Assembly (NCBI GenBank): GCA_907165135.1
Contig: OU015567.1
Location: 2,795,001-2,859,000 of the forward strand
From: Oikopleura dioica
Lineage: Eukaryota > Chordata > Appendicularia > Copelata > Oikopleuridae
Length of the DNA stretch: 64,000 nt
Direction: 5' to 3'
Shown here: piece after piece, positions 1 through 11,049 of the stretch
Layout of the letters: each line of letters begins with the position of its first letter
How positions within the stretch are numbered: position 1 is the first letter of the stretch
Made by a program: the position numbers and the translations under genes
Notes under the pieces: generated by a model
Told to the model about the DNA's origin: nothing
The model's input: only the letters and a program-made list of their open reading frames with translations
Databases searched by the model: none

Positions 1-947
1 AACAACGACCGCTGCACCACCCGCACCAACCACGACCGCACCGCCCCCTCCACCCACCACCACTCAGGCTCCACCTGAGTTTGAGCCACTAACCAACAAC
101 ATCCCAAGCTCGCTCACAACTTGCACTGTTGGCGCCCGAACCGCCATCGACAAGATTGTCAACGGCGTCGACGCAACCCAGACTCACTGGCCGTGGATCG
201 CCCGCCTCTTCCTCAAGGAATCTGTGGGTGCTGGCTCCGGTTTCCAGTGTGGTGGAGCGATCATCAACGAGAACTGGATCATCTCTGCGGCTCATTGCTG
301 TGAAGGCATTGTTGAGATTGATGCGACATTGAATGATGCCGCTCAAAATACATTTGAATCTGGCGAGTTTACTGTCACTACCACTAGCATTTTCAACCAC
401 CCTGGATATGGTGATACTGCTGATGGAAGCGGAAGCAACATGGACATCTGCTTGATGAAATTCAACGACAATCTTGTCACTGGCAGAACTGGCACTGCTC
501 CTGTTTGTCTTTCTACTTCCTATCCTGATCGTAAGTTTATCAAATTGTACTGAAAAATAACCACTTCTTCGAGATGGAAAGGCTTGCTGGGTCGCCGGAT
601 GGGGAACAACATCTGAGGGTGGAAACACAGCCAATCTTCTCCAGAGCGTTGGAGTCAACATTCTCGGCCAGGACTACTGCAATGCCAACACGAACAACAG
701 TCCTCTCCTCCCCGACGACATTTGCGCCGGATTGCCAGATGTTGATGGCAATGGACTAACAGATGCCGGAATCGACTCCTGCCAGGGTGATTCTGGTGGA
801 CCACTCGTCTGCGATGTCAACGGTGCTGCCACTCTTGTCGGTGTTGTTTCACGAGGTGTTGGTTGCGCACGAGAAGGATTCCCAGGCATTTACACTGCTA
901 TTCATACTGATACCTGGGTCGCTGATACTATTGCTGCAAACCCTTGA
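1..947 (+). CDS. Secreted trypsin-like serine protease, 5' partial
   Basis: Exons 1-530 and 574-947; the 43-bp intron starts GTAAG and splits a His codon. The window edge cuts the gene upstream, so signal peptide and start are missing. The visible part starts in a Pro/Thr-rich mucin-like linker, then an S1 peptidase domain beginning IVNGVDA. The catalytic triad is visible: His in AAHC, Asp in NMDICLMKF, Ser in GDSGGP. Asp six residues before the catalytic Ser ([10 protein letters not shown]) predicts trypsin-like cleavage after Lys/Arg. The segment VVSRGVGC has Arg where trypsins normally carry Trp215, which may alter substrate binding. It is about 85% similar to the protease at 1660-3356, so the two are a tandem duplicate pair. 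A polyadenylation signal AATAAA follows at 965. Confidence 0.93.
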
Positions 948-1659
948 ACATCTCAATTCATATGAATAAAAAATACAATTCCAGATCTAAATGTTCAAAT
1001 TTTCTTTGATATTATTGACAATAAATAAGCGCTTTAAATGCTTGCTCAGGAACTTTCATTAATTGTTGTTTCTTCATTCTTTTTAAAAGAAAAAAGGTCG
1101 ATTTGGTCACGGCCGACATATATTAATACCTTCGAAATTTTTTATTTCATATGAGATGAAGATCTCAACTAAAAGAACAAATAACCGGTGAGGCTGTGTA
1201 GAGGTTGAGAGACCGCGGTTTTTAATCGCCGTCATAGGCTCAATTCCAAGAATTTTCAGGTACTTTTTAATTTTCAATTCTTGATCTTGATCGGACAACT
1301 CGTTTGAGAGAAGCCCTGAATATGCCTGATGGCAAGTTTATAACTCTCTCTTACGATCTTATTTACCCGATGTGAACGGGCCGAAAATGTAAGAAATAGT
1401 AAAAACAGGCTTTCATTCGAGATTGATAAGAAATAGAAAGTATTAAGAAGCATACCCAACAGGACTCGTCTCATTGCATTAAATCCGTCTAGGTATGGTC
1501 ACGGTTTCCAAATCATAATCAACGTGTCTAATTCAATTAAATTCATTTCATATCATTTGATATTTCTTTGACTTTTAATGGATAATTTGGAACTCTATTT
1601 ATATCGCATCGTCTCGATAATAATGGTCATTCCGAATATCGGAAAGAGAAGTCTAGACC
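948..1659. other. Intergenic, AT-rich, no gene seen
   Basis: Holds the AATAAA poly(A) signal of the upstream protease (965-970) and presumably the promoter of the downstream paralogue. No open frame here has domain or splice support on either strand. No clear TATA box or repeat was found. Confidence 0.6.
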
Positions 1660-3356
1660 ATGAAGGTTCGTTTTTGATGCTTTATCTGATTTTTAAGCAA
1701 TTTTCAGGTCTCACTTGCCGTTATTTCTACCATCTCAAGCGCATACGAACAGCCCAAGTATACTGATTTTCTTCGGGCTGTGAGCCAGAAGAAATCAGGA
1801 TGGGGTCATCCAACTGACAGAATTGCTGCTTTACACACACTTTGCCCGGCTTTGACCACACCCGAAAATGCTTCTATCGTCTGTGACCAGTCTACTTGCG
1901 CCTTGATTTGTAACGAAGGTAGGCTTTATGTAAAAATTAAAAAGGTATTCATTCCTTTCCAAGACTTCGTTGCCACAGGTCGAAGACGAACCAAATGCAG
2001 ATTCAACAACGCAAATGGCTTTTTCTGGAAGAGACAGCTCGGCGCATGTGAAACTTGTGCTGATCTTGGTGCTCCTCCTGCTGGTATGTAAAAGTCTCAT
2101 CGCGAATCATTTGCACTGACCATTTTTAGGAGTCGATATGACTTGCGGTTTCAACTTCATGGGAAAGAAAAAGTGCACTTACAAGTGTGCCAACGGCGAG
2201 GATATCCAGTCAGGAGCAAACAGCTGGGGACAAGTAACGACTCTTTGCGCTTGTCCACGATGGAATAACCGAGTTTGCGGCTGGAATGCTCGCAAAATGG
2301 GCGGAATGATCACTGATGCTGAAGTATCTGGATTTACTTGTCCTGCTGCTCCAACAACTGTGCCACCAACAACAACTCCTGCTCCGCCAGCTAGCACAAC
2401 CGCTGCTCCAGGAACAACCGGCGGCCCTGCAAGCACCACTGGACCAGCAAGTACCACTGGCCCTGCTCCCGAATTCGAGCCACTTACTAACAACATCCCA
2501 AGTTCGCTCACAACATGTACAGTTGGCTCAAGAACCACTCTCGAAAAGATCGTCAATGGTGTTGACGCTAATCAAGCTCACTGGCCTTGGATCGCACGAC
2601 TTTTCTTCAAAGAAAACGTTGGAGACATGAGCGGTTTCGCTTGTGGTGGTGCAATCATCAACGAGAATTGGATCATTACTGCCGCTCATTGTTGCGAAGA
2701 CAATAACGGTGGTCTTCTCGCCGAGGTCGACGCTACTCTTAATGATGCGGCGAAGGATACTATTGAAGCTGGCGAGTTTCAAGTCACTTCTACTACTATG
2801 TTCAATCACCCTGGATATGGTGATACTGCTGATGGAAGTGGAAGCAACATGGACATCTGCTTGATTAAATTCAATGACAACCTGGTCACTGGCCGAACTG
2901 GAACTGCTCCGGTTTGTCTGTCGACCGCCTACCCAGATCGTTAGTCTTTCTGCGTTCTACTCTTGTAAATTTATATTTTAAGACGGAAAGGCCTGCTGGG
3001 TTGCTGGATGGGGAGCCTTATCTTCAGGTGGCAGTTCACCTAATCTTCTCCAGAGTGTTGGTGTCAACATTCTCGGCCAGGAATATTGCTCTGCCAACAG
3101 CAACAACGGAGCTCTTCTCCCTGATGATATTTGCGCTGGATTACCCGACTTGGACGGCAATGGACTGACAGATCCTGGAGTAGACTCCTGCCAGGGCGAT
3201 TCTGGTGGACCGCTTGTTTGTAATGTCAATGGAGCTGCTACTCTTGTCGGTGTCGTCTCACGAGGTGTTGGTTGCGCTGATGAAGGACACCCAGGAATTT
3301 ACACCGCTATTCATACTGACACCTGGGTCGCTGATACTATTGCTGCAAACCCTTGA
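1660..3356 (+). CDS. Secreted trypsin-like serine protease with N-terminal Cys-rich (sushi-like) modules
   Basis: Five exons: 1660-1665, 1708-1918, 1979-2083, 2130-2939, 2983-3356 (501 aa). The first exon encodes only Met-Lys; exon 2 continues a short hydrophobic signal peptide (VSLAVISTISSA). Residues ~40-160 hold two Cys-rich modules resembling divergent sushi/CCP domains (CALICNEG...CRF, then TCGFNF...CACP). A Thr/Pro/Ala linker follows, then an S1 protease domain ([30 protein letters not shown]). Asp at the specificity pocket base predicts Lys/Arg cleavage; the Trp215 position is Arg, as in the neighbour. The 60-bp intron 1919-1978 has no in-frame stop and could be retained, but removing it restores Cys spacing. 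AATAAA lies at 3386-3391. Likely a gut, body-fluid or matrix protease (inference). Confidence 0.92.
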
Positions 3357-3617
3357 ACGTCTGAATCCATATGTCATATTCTTTGAATAAAAATTTGCCA
3401 GATTCCTTTGCCAGGCTGGAGCATCAAGGGGATGAAGATCATGTTCGATGAAGGCTCCATCATGAATGGTTTTTCAGATATTAGTTAAAAAAAGAGAACT
3501 TGTTATTCAGAATGAATTTCTATTTATTCTGCTTACGTATGAATTTTTAATCAATCATGTTTGCTCGAGCTTGTCTAAAAGACTTTTGATCAAGCAGAAA
3601 TCGGGTAGTTTTTAAAT

Positions 3618-4690
3618 TTACGCAGAATGTTGTTGAGGAATGAGCTCAAGCGGAAGTGGGAAAATAATAGTCGAGTTCTTTTCAGCTGCGATAGAGTTGA
3701 GTGTTTGGAGATATCGAAGCTGAAGCGCGGATGGCGACTCGCTGATAATTTGAGCAGCTTCGCGTAAATTCTTAGATGCATTCATTTCCCCCTCAGCAGC
3801 GATTATCTTAAACACTTTAAAGAACATGAACTCAAGTTAGTAAGAGTACCTTAGCTTTAGCTTCACGGGCTGCTTCTGCTTCGGCGGCCATGGCTCGCTG
3901 GAGTGATTGTGGGAGGACGACGTTTTTCACCTAAAAAGAGATTGATTTTGAATTTTATACTGAATCTATACCTCAACACGCTCGACGGAAATTCCCCATG
4001 GATCTGTAGCGTCGTCCAAGATCTGTTGCATTTCATTTGCGATCTCCTCTCTATTTACAAATAACGTCACTCATTTTGCCGATTGAGGAAGATCATGAGT
4101 CTGCCTGGCGGTTAACTCTCTATATCTTTACCTTTCTGTAAGTAGCTGTGTAAGAGTTCTAGTGCCAAGAATGTTTCTCAAAGTTGTCTGGGCCAAAAGT
4201 CGTGTTGACGAGCTAGCATTTTCAACATTTGTTACAGATGCGATTGGCTGAGCGACTTTGTAATAGACAACTGCGTCGACAGAAACTGTGACATTGTCGC
4301 TCGTGAGGATTTCTTGTGGGGGAATGTCGAAAGAAATGGTTCGGATGTCGACAGTTTTGACGTCATCGCAGAACGCGTTGATAAAGAAGAGACCTGGGCC
4401 GACGGCCTTGCCTTCTTTGATCCGACCTAGACGGAAGATAACGGCGCGTTCGAACTCCGAAATAACGCGGATTCCGCCGAACAAAAAGATCGGAAAAATA
4501 CAGATGCTCACGAGCCATCCTAGGAAAATGAGAAAGTTCGAGCAGCAGTCGAAATCGGGAGCATTTTGCGAATAAGAGTTGTCTTGAACATCCTTGGGGA
4601 TTTCAACTATTTCCCCGTCAGCTTCTGAAGATTCTGAAATTGTTTCGACCTTTTAGATAAAAAAAAATATATACCCTTTTTCTCTGACAT
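3618..4690 (-). CDS. stom: Stomatin (SPFH/band 7 membrane protein)
   Basis: Five exons on the minus strand: 4690-4675, 4633-4132, 4050-3972, 3930-3850, 3806-3618, giving 288 aa, the same length as human stomatin. The N-terminus starts MSEKKE; a CCSNFL-to-IFLFGG stretch forms the single membrane hairpin. The SPFH domain follows with [27 protein letters not shown] and the stomatin signature [15 protein letters not shown], then [18 protein letters not shown]. Stomatins oligomerise at the cytoplasmic face of plasma membrane microdomains and modulate channels and transporters (family knowledge). The gene is divergent from the saposin-like gene at 4941 with about 250 bp between starts, so the two may share a promoter region. 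All introns are 40-82 bp GT-AG. Confidence 0.95.
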
Positions 4691-4940
4691 TTCAAAATTG
4701 AATTTGAAAAGATCAAATGAAACGCATCCCTTGCAAAGTCCATTTCCGGTCTGAATGAATAATCGAAAAAAGGGAGGACTAAATGCGTGGACGATGTTAT
4801 GCGAGCAGAATCGTCAGATAAAAACAGAATTTAACTGTATTTTGTAAAAGAATAGCATATTTGATATCACACTGTTGGGAAGATGACACATGCTCGTGGA
4901 ATACAGCACTTTCAAATTTCAAAACGTCGACCACACCAAA

Positions 4941-5532
4941 ATGAAAGTGTTCCTCGCGTGTCTTATTGCTTTTTCCGCGGCTCAGGCCCCCACCAAAGAG
5001 CAAGCCTGCCAGGACTGCAAGGTAAGCCTTGATTGCAAATTTTACCAAACAGAACATTTAGGCCTTCAACAATCTGATCAAAGATGAAGCCGAAGGCCCT
5101 AACAACAACATCGTCAAAGCGTTCCTCAACCAGATCAACATTGCCTGCAACAACACCTCTTCCCAGCCACCGCTTTGCCAGATCTCCCTCGATCAAGGAT
5201 TCATGAACTTTTGGAACGGAGCCGCTCAGGCCGACCCTGAAGCCTGGTGCGAGTCTTATACGCTTTGCGACTCCAACTCCCCAAGCCTCTTTGCTTTCGA
5301 TCATTGCGGCACTTGCACGACCTTCACTGATGATTTGTCCAAGATCGCCAAGTACGATTCTGACTGGTGGAACGCCATCTGGAGCCAGTTCACCGACGAC
5401 TTCTGCACCAACATTCCTTATTTTGAGGTCAAATACTGCAGAAAAGAAATGGCTGCTTTCAACCCAATGGCTCAGAGCCACTTGGTCGACATTGATGCCA
5501 CTTTGGCCTGTGCTGCAGTCACTATTTGCTAA
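4941..5532 (+). CDS. Secreted protein with two saposin-B-like domains
   Basis: Two exons, 4941-5021 and 5062-5532, joined across a 40-bp intron, giving 183 aa. The start gives a clear signal peptide (MKVFLACLIAFSAAQA). Two successive six-cysteine modules follow the saposin pattern: CQDC...C...C...C...C (about residues 24-100), then CGTC...C...C...C...C to the last residue. The fold would be a disulfide-locked helical bundle that binds lipid or membranes. No trailing membrane anchor is present, so secretion or lysosomal targeting is expected. In invertebrates such small SapB proteins act in lipid digestion or antimicrobial defence; which applies here cannot be read from sequence. AATAAA occurs at about 5623. 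Confidence 0.8.
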
Positions 5533-5732
5533 TTTCATTGCTCTTTTAAAATTAGTTAATCCTTTTCTTTCCATATATTTGTGCTCGTAGTTTTTGTGTT
5601 CAGACTGTTCAATTTTCGATTTTAATAAAGAATTATTAGGGACCTCTTTTCTGATCATTTTTTTGTTTAGAAATGCGCCAAAAGTAGAGGACTCTGGAAA
5701 GCTCTAGAAAGCTTTAAAAGGCGCTTGAAAGG

Positions 5733-6844
5733 ATGACAACTCAGGGACAAATCCTCGTTTACGGAGGGCGGAAGGTAGAAATCTCCATTTGTACGAAATT
5801 CTTTCTCTTCGGCTTCAACACTTTATTTTGGGTACTTTTGAAAGGATGAGTTCATTTTCATAGGAAAATTTAAGCTTATTGGAATTGCCTTGATAGCAAT
5901 TGGTGTTTGGGCATGGACAGAAAAAGGGTTCTTCGACAATATCAGTCAAGTCTCTGATATTCCCTTTGACCCAGTTGTGCTCATCATTTCGATTGGAATG
6001 GTGATGTTCATCCTTTCTTTTGCCGGTTGTGTTGGATCGCTGAGGGAGAATATTTGCCTCTTGAAATTCGTAAGTCCATCCCCGAAAAACTTTTTTCTAC
6101 TATAAATCTAGTTCTCGACAATCTTGGGGATCATTTTCTTCAGCGAGCTGGTGTGTACTATTCTGACCTTCCTCTACAAAGATTGGTTCAATCAGAAGTT
6201 TAACGACTTCATCGATACGACAATCACAAAATACCGCGACGATCCCGATCTACAAAATATTATCGACTTCGGCCAGCAAAAAGTAAAACTGCGGTTTCCA
6301 GCGGTTAATCACAGCCCACGCGCAAATTCCTCTGCGTGACGTCTATTTTTTCTTGTAGCTCGAATGCTGTGGGGGCGTGCAAGGACCACAAGACTGGGAG
6401 AGCAATATTTATTTCAACTGCTCGAGTTCTATTGAGTTGAATGGGATAGCGTACCGGCCGGTCGAGTCTTGTGGTGTGCCGTTTTCTTGCTGCGCTCATG
6501 GAGATGTCAATTTTGATGGGATCGCGAATACTCAATGTGGATACGGAGTTCGCACCAAAAAGGTACAATCTCTTGAAAATTTTACGATCCCCCTATTGAA
6601 AAATCTAGGAATCTGATTGGAGCGAAGATATTTGGACCGACGGATGCATTGAAAAATTCGAACAGTTCTTGAGACAAGAAACTATCTTTGTTTCTGGAAT
6701 ATTTATTGGTGTTGCTTTGCTGCAGGTACAAAAAGCCCGTTCGAACAGGCATAACGCAACTATACCTTTCAGATCGTGCCAATTTGCTTTGCGCAGAACA
6801 TGATATCCGATATTGAGGCAATCAAGGCGACCTGGGTACGATGA
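5733..6844 (+). CDS. Tetraspanin
   Basis: Six exons: 5733-5831, 5875-6069, 6112-6282, 6359-6562, 6609-6725, 6773-6844 (285 aa). TM1 contains TKFFLFGFNTLFW and LIGIALIAIGVW; TM2 starts VLIISIGMVMFILSF; TM3 runs through FSTILGIIFFSELVCT. The large extracellular loop has the diagnostic ECCGG motif, a PVESC site, a second SCC pair and a late Cys before TM4 (IFVSGIFIGVALLQIVPICF). The first splice was placed by family alignment: the acceptor at 5874 joins LFW to LIGIAL in frame, while the nearer TAG at 5861-5863 would break the frame. Tetraspanins organise membrane protein microdomains. Introns are 40-76 bp. Confidence 0.95.
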
Positions 6845-7200
6845 AATGACCTAAAAAGCTTCCGTGAATCTTCACCAAAAAAGAAAAAAAAATGCTTATT
6901 CTTTCAAACTTTCTGTTCAACTCCTTCTGTTCCGACTCGTTAGAGCTTGATTTCTTGTTCTTCCAAATTATTTCATTATTCCGAAATAAAACTTCTTCAA
7001 AAATGATCCTGATGTAATTCAATGAAGATAAACTCCTTTGGCGATTACGAATTGAACTCGTCCTTGCTAGGTCCACTCTTTGAAAAAGTTTTCGCGAAAA
7101 ACCGCATCAATAAATTCTGTAAATTCTATCCGAATATGACAGTATAAAAGGAGCATCAACGCGTTTCTTTAAATTAGACAGAAGTTAGCAAAAAAGAACG
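6845..7200. other. Intergenic; promoter region with TATA box
   Basis: No coding signal seen. The 3' part holds a TATA box (7143-7149) ahead of the ATG at 7201. Confidence 0.6.
7143..7149 (+). promoter_or_regulatory. TATA box for the exon starting at 7201
   Basis: The sequence CAGTATAAAAGGAGC is a near-consensus TATA element 52 bp upstream of an ATG, leaving room for a 25-30 nt 5' UTR. A very similar element (GTATAAAACTGAGG) precedes the nested gene at 11809. Confidence 0.65.
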
Positions 7201-7320
7201 ATGGCCTGTAAGTTGGATTTTAGTCCCTCTAAAACCTGATTATTTTTAGGCAATGGAGGGCCGAAAGGTGATAAGAAGGACGAGAGAAAAGTAGATTATA
7301 ATAACAATTATATTAAATAA
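7201..7320 (+). CDS. Alternative first exon or mini-gene (MACNGG peptide)
   Basis: ATG GCC T, a 42-bp intron (7208-7249) and then GC AAT GGA GGG encode MACNGGPKGDKKDERK, followed by VDYNNNYIK and a stop at 7318. The first five residues (MACNG) match the start of the larger gene at 7637. A usable donor (AAA|GTAGAT at 7290/7291) in phase 0 would join this exon directly to the second exon at 7747 of that gene, so it may be an alternative 5' exon with its own TATA box at 7143. It could also be a 25-aa standalone peptide or a duplicated relic. Confidence 0.4.
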
Positions 7321-7636
7321 CGAAAACGGTGCTTCCGCGACAAAGAAAAATTTCCACAAAAACGAAATGAAGACTTTAACCTCTCACTTACGTTTTTTTC
7401 CAAAACTTAAGACGATTACTGTACACTGTATTTTACTGTATGAAATTCTATTTGAAAAAATGACGACTCCGAAAATGGAGAGCAATAAACTAAACCTTTA
7501 AGTGTTTATAATGTTTTCTCGAGTTTATCAGTCGTTTCTTAGCTTAAAATCTATATATGAAGGCTTCGATTTTGCGTAAAAAACTAGATTTAAAAAGGTG
7601 GTCATTTAGATTGTTAGCGGAGTGAGGGGCTAAAGA

Positions 7637-9533
7637 ATGGCTTGCAATGGAAACGAGTTTTTAATCCAGCAGTTAAAGAGCAAATGCCGCATTAGAAAGG
7701 TTTGATAGAAAGCCCCAAGTTCTGTCGATCCTACTTCTCTCTTTAGCCGCGGAAAAAGACCCTTCGTGAGATCGTCAAGTCTTACGAAAAGCCGGTTTCG
7801 GAGCGGCTCAGTCAGAAGAAAGGGAGACCTGAAGACGAGTATGAGAACTGGGACTGGGTTAAGAACAAAAATAACAATCCCTATTCTGTGAAAGATGAGA
7901 GCCCGGTTGGCGAGACGCTTCTTTGGGCAGAGCCGCACATGGAAGGAAGACACTTTGTGAACCCTTTTGCAGATGCGTTGCATGACATGATCAAGCAGGA
8001 CTTGCCCGAAAAATTGAGGAATCGTTTGGACAGGCGAAAAGACATTTTCAACGACATGTTCAACGACGATCAGTTCAAAAAACCCATGATACCAGCTTCT
8101 TCTTCGACCCCGTTGCTAAAAATAAAGAAAGATTCCGAAAAGAGTACGGCTGAAGAATCACGTCAAGAGCAAGGTATCTATTGAAACCGATAAAGATTAG
8201 ATACAGAATCGAGCGGCTTGCGGCTTTTGATTAATATGAACTTTAGCTTTTGATTTTCTCTTTAACTTTCTGATCTTTAGGATTTGATGCTCCCCAAGAA
8301 TCTGCTGCAATACCAGAATCTTCTTCGATAGAAGCAATCGCTGCCATTAAAGAGCTAGATACGAACCAAAAAAAGATTGAACCTGATCTTCGTGAGGAAA
8401 CGCCTCTATCACCAGAAATTCCTCTTGTTGAATGGGCAACTGACGGCATTAAATCCATTTTCCCCGAAAATCAGAAAATCCAAGATCCAGTTGATGCTGA
8501 TTTGATCGAGGAGACAGAAGAAATGAAAGATGCACGACCAGAAATCGACCGGCTTCCTGAAGCAGTAGAATTAAAAGATAAAACGAAAGACAAGAACCCC
8601 GATGAAGTAAAACAACAAGATGATGGTGGAGTTGACGAGCTCTTTCCAGTGAAAGATGACGAGAAAAATGAGGATCCGGGAAGCTCTGAATCTGTCGAGA
8701 GTGGATGCATGATGGTCAATGAGAGTGGGGAGCGAATTTTCAAACCGTCATTCGCAGAAGGTATGTCACATTTCGTTGCTAATTTTAACGAGGGTTTTTT
8801 TATAGATTCTGAAGAGTCCGACTCAGAGTCTACGATTGAATCAAGCAAGGAAGATGTCGCTGAAGTCACCGAAAAGCCGCTGATCAGTGTTGATTCGAAT
8901 AAAAACTTCGTAGAACCAGATTCGGGCTTTCAACTTGAAGGAACATCCGGCGATTTTCGAGGCCCAAATACTCCTTGGATTGATCTGACCATAGAACCTG
9001 AAGAATATACTTTCTCGTCGCCAAAAATCGTCAAGCAAGAAGACGACAATGAGGTTCAACGGTAAATAAATCATGTTTCTCAAATAACAACTATCGTCTT
9101 TTTCAGCCAAAGAGACATTTTGGTCGAAAAGTTATTGGTTCGAAATTTTATCGAGAATCCGAGCCCTCTAAGTCGCCGGAAAAATGCACCTGCCGGCTCT
9201 TTGCAGAGTCCGATTCAGAAGAGTCGTCGTCGACTTGTGCTCGATCCTCGTCCCCATCAAGTCAATCCAGAGCCATTGAAGATTCCACAAGCCGATGAAG
9301 ATCAGTTAACTCGCTGTCAAGAATACGCAAAAGATATGCCATCACCGTACCAAAACCCAACGCGAACATTCCCTGGCCAATCAACTCCGCTGGATCGAAT
9401 CGTCGCCACAAGAAGATATGAAAACTCGTTTGAGAACTTGCACGCCAGCAGCTCAAGATCGGAGCTGAAGAGAATGAAAGAATGGGCGGACAATCAGGAT
9501 CGACTAAAGAAGAAAATGAAACTCAACAAGTAG
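7637..9533 (+). CDS. Unrecognised acidic, low-complexity protein
   Basis: Five exons: 7637-7699, 7747-8173, 8281-8760, 8806-9061, 9107-9533, giving 550 aa with phases 0,1,1,2 all consistent. I do not recognise the family. The N-terminal ~150 residues are basic and more ordered (RKKTLREIVKSYEKP, ENWDWVK, LLWAEPHMEGRHFVNPFAD, LRNRLDRRKDIFNDMF). The middle (~160-430) is Glu/Asp/Ser-rich and probably disordered. The C-terminus is basic again (SRRRLVLDPRPHQ; final KKKMKLNK), with a possible nuclear localisation signal. This suggests a nuclear or chromatin-related or scaffold protein (inference only). The intron at 8761-8805 is 45 bp with no in-frame stop, so read-through would add 15 residues. Confidence 0.75.
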
Positions 9534-9873
9534 AAAAAACCAAAAGCCAAAGCCCATTTTCGATCTTTTTCTCAGGAAACCAACATTATATTGGAATATT
9601 TTACCGTTATTTTCAAGCTGCTTTTATCACAATAACTGCTCACACATTTATTCTCATGCCACTTTCACTTCGCATGTTCCAATTATTTGCCCAAATTAGT
9701 TCAAAATCTGCCGAATTCTACAGAAATAAAACCTCACATTTTAAATCATCGTCAAGTTTATTAGATTTTATTCAGTCACAGATAACTTCAATGAATATCT
9801 CTTAGTAAGAAATTCACCACGCACGTTAGTTTTGGTGTATCTTTTTGCATGAGTTAAGTTTTATTTTTAAAGA

Positions 9874-10900
9874 ATGAGATCAACGCAGAAAAGAGCACTC
9901 TCCTCGATCGTTAATAATTATTCCGCTTCAACAGGTTTCTACTTCGAAACGACCTTTCCATAGATATCCATCTTAAGCACTGTCATCTCAAGCAGAACTC
10001 AGCCAGCGAGAACTTGCCAACACAATTCTCTCTCCATCAACTCTCGATTCAACAACTCAATTCGCGACTCAAGCTTCTTCCCTCAACCCTACTGTATCTT
10101 GCCTCAGTGAGGGACATACTCTCAAGTTTGACAAATGTCCCTCTTCTCTCGCCTCGGAATTCTTGAACCAAAGCCCTGATAAAGTCCTAGTTATCACCTA
10201 CGAAACAAAGTAAGGAACATATTTTATGGGGTGGCGGGCGACTACGTTCGAAATCGGTTTTTGGGCCCATTTTTAGAATGGCGTTCGAAATTTCCAAAAT
10301 ATCTTTGCCAAAATATGGGCTGAAATCATTGAAATCGTGTAAGTAAAGGAAGTTGGCATCATTATGGCCCATGATTTATGGGAGAGTTTACTTACAAATC
10401 AGGCGCGGAGCGCATATAAGCTCTGAGCTCAAAAATGAGTCATTTTTATAAGCAATTTCAGAAATTTTTTAAACGGCGTTCGAAATTTCGAATGTAGCCG
10501 CCCTACACCCATTTTATGAAGCTGATCTGAATATTCTTTTTCAAAAGGAACGACATGGGAAAGTGGTCAAACGAAATGGAAGTCGAGCGAAAAATCATCG
10601 TCGAAAAACTCAAGACTGATCTGACTCAAGTCGCCTTGGAGGTCGTTGCTCAAGGATTCTGGGCAGATGCTATCGATCCAACCACTGGAAAAGCCATCTT
10701 TGGGTCAGAAATCGAGTCCGGTTTGATCATCGAATCTGACGCTCGTTTTGCCGATCTCGACGACTTTGAGTAAGTTCCAAAGGGAATAATCTTCCCTAAT
10801 TATCCTTTTTTCAAGAGTTGAAGATCTCGGCTGCTGCACAATTCTCAAGCATCTTACCTATGGAACCAATTCTATCTCTGGCTTCGTCTTCTATAAATAA
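9874..10900 (+). CDS. mmadhc: MMADHC (cobalamin trafficking protein, cblD type)
   Basis: Four exons: 9874-9934, 9978-10209, 10548-10769, 10816-10900 (199 aa). The C-terminal half matches the MMADHC family: KNDMGKWSNEMEVER, a VVAQGFWADAIDPTTGKAIFG core, then DLGCCTILKHLTYGT near the end. The Ser/Thr/Arg-rich N-terminus (MRSTQKRALSSIVNN) fits a mitochondrial presequence. The family partitions cob(II)alamin between cytosolic methionine synthase and mitochondrial methylmalonyl-CoA mutase, working with MMACHC. It is shorter than the ~296-aa vertebrate protein, mainly in the N-terminal linker. Intron 2 (338 bp) is enlarged by a transposon at 10229-10510; the rest of that intron is 48 bp. Confidence 0.93.
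10229..10510. mobile_element. Non-autonomous element with 8-bp TSD inside an MMADHC intron
   Basis: The 282-bp element has imperfect ~26-bp terminal inverted repeats (GGGTGGCGGGCGACTACG at the left, CGCCCTACACCC at the right end). Perfect 8-bp duplications ATTTTATG flank it at 10221-10228 and 10511-10518. There is no coding capacity. The 8-bp duplication is typical of hAT-like transposases. Removing the element and one duplication leaves a 48-bp GT-AG intron, the normal size for this genome. Confidence 0.85.
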
Positions 10901-11049
10901 AAAGAGACAACTGCTACTTCTGTTCCTTTTCTTTCACAACTGTAAAATGACATACAGTATGATTTCTAACTTATTACCAAATCGTCGGTGCGAATAGCAT
11001 TTTATTTATCCAGCTCTTGTTCTTGCTTGAATTTTCAGAAAGGAGCAAA

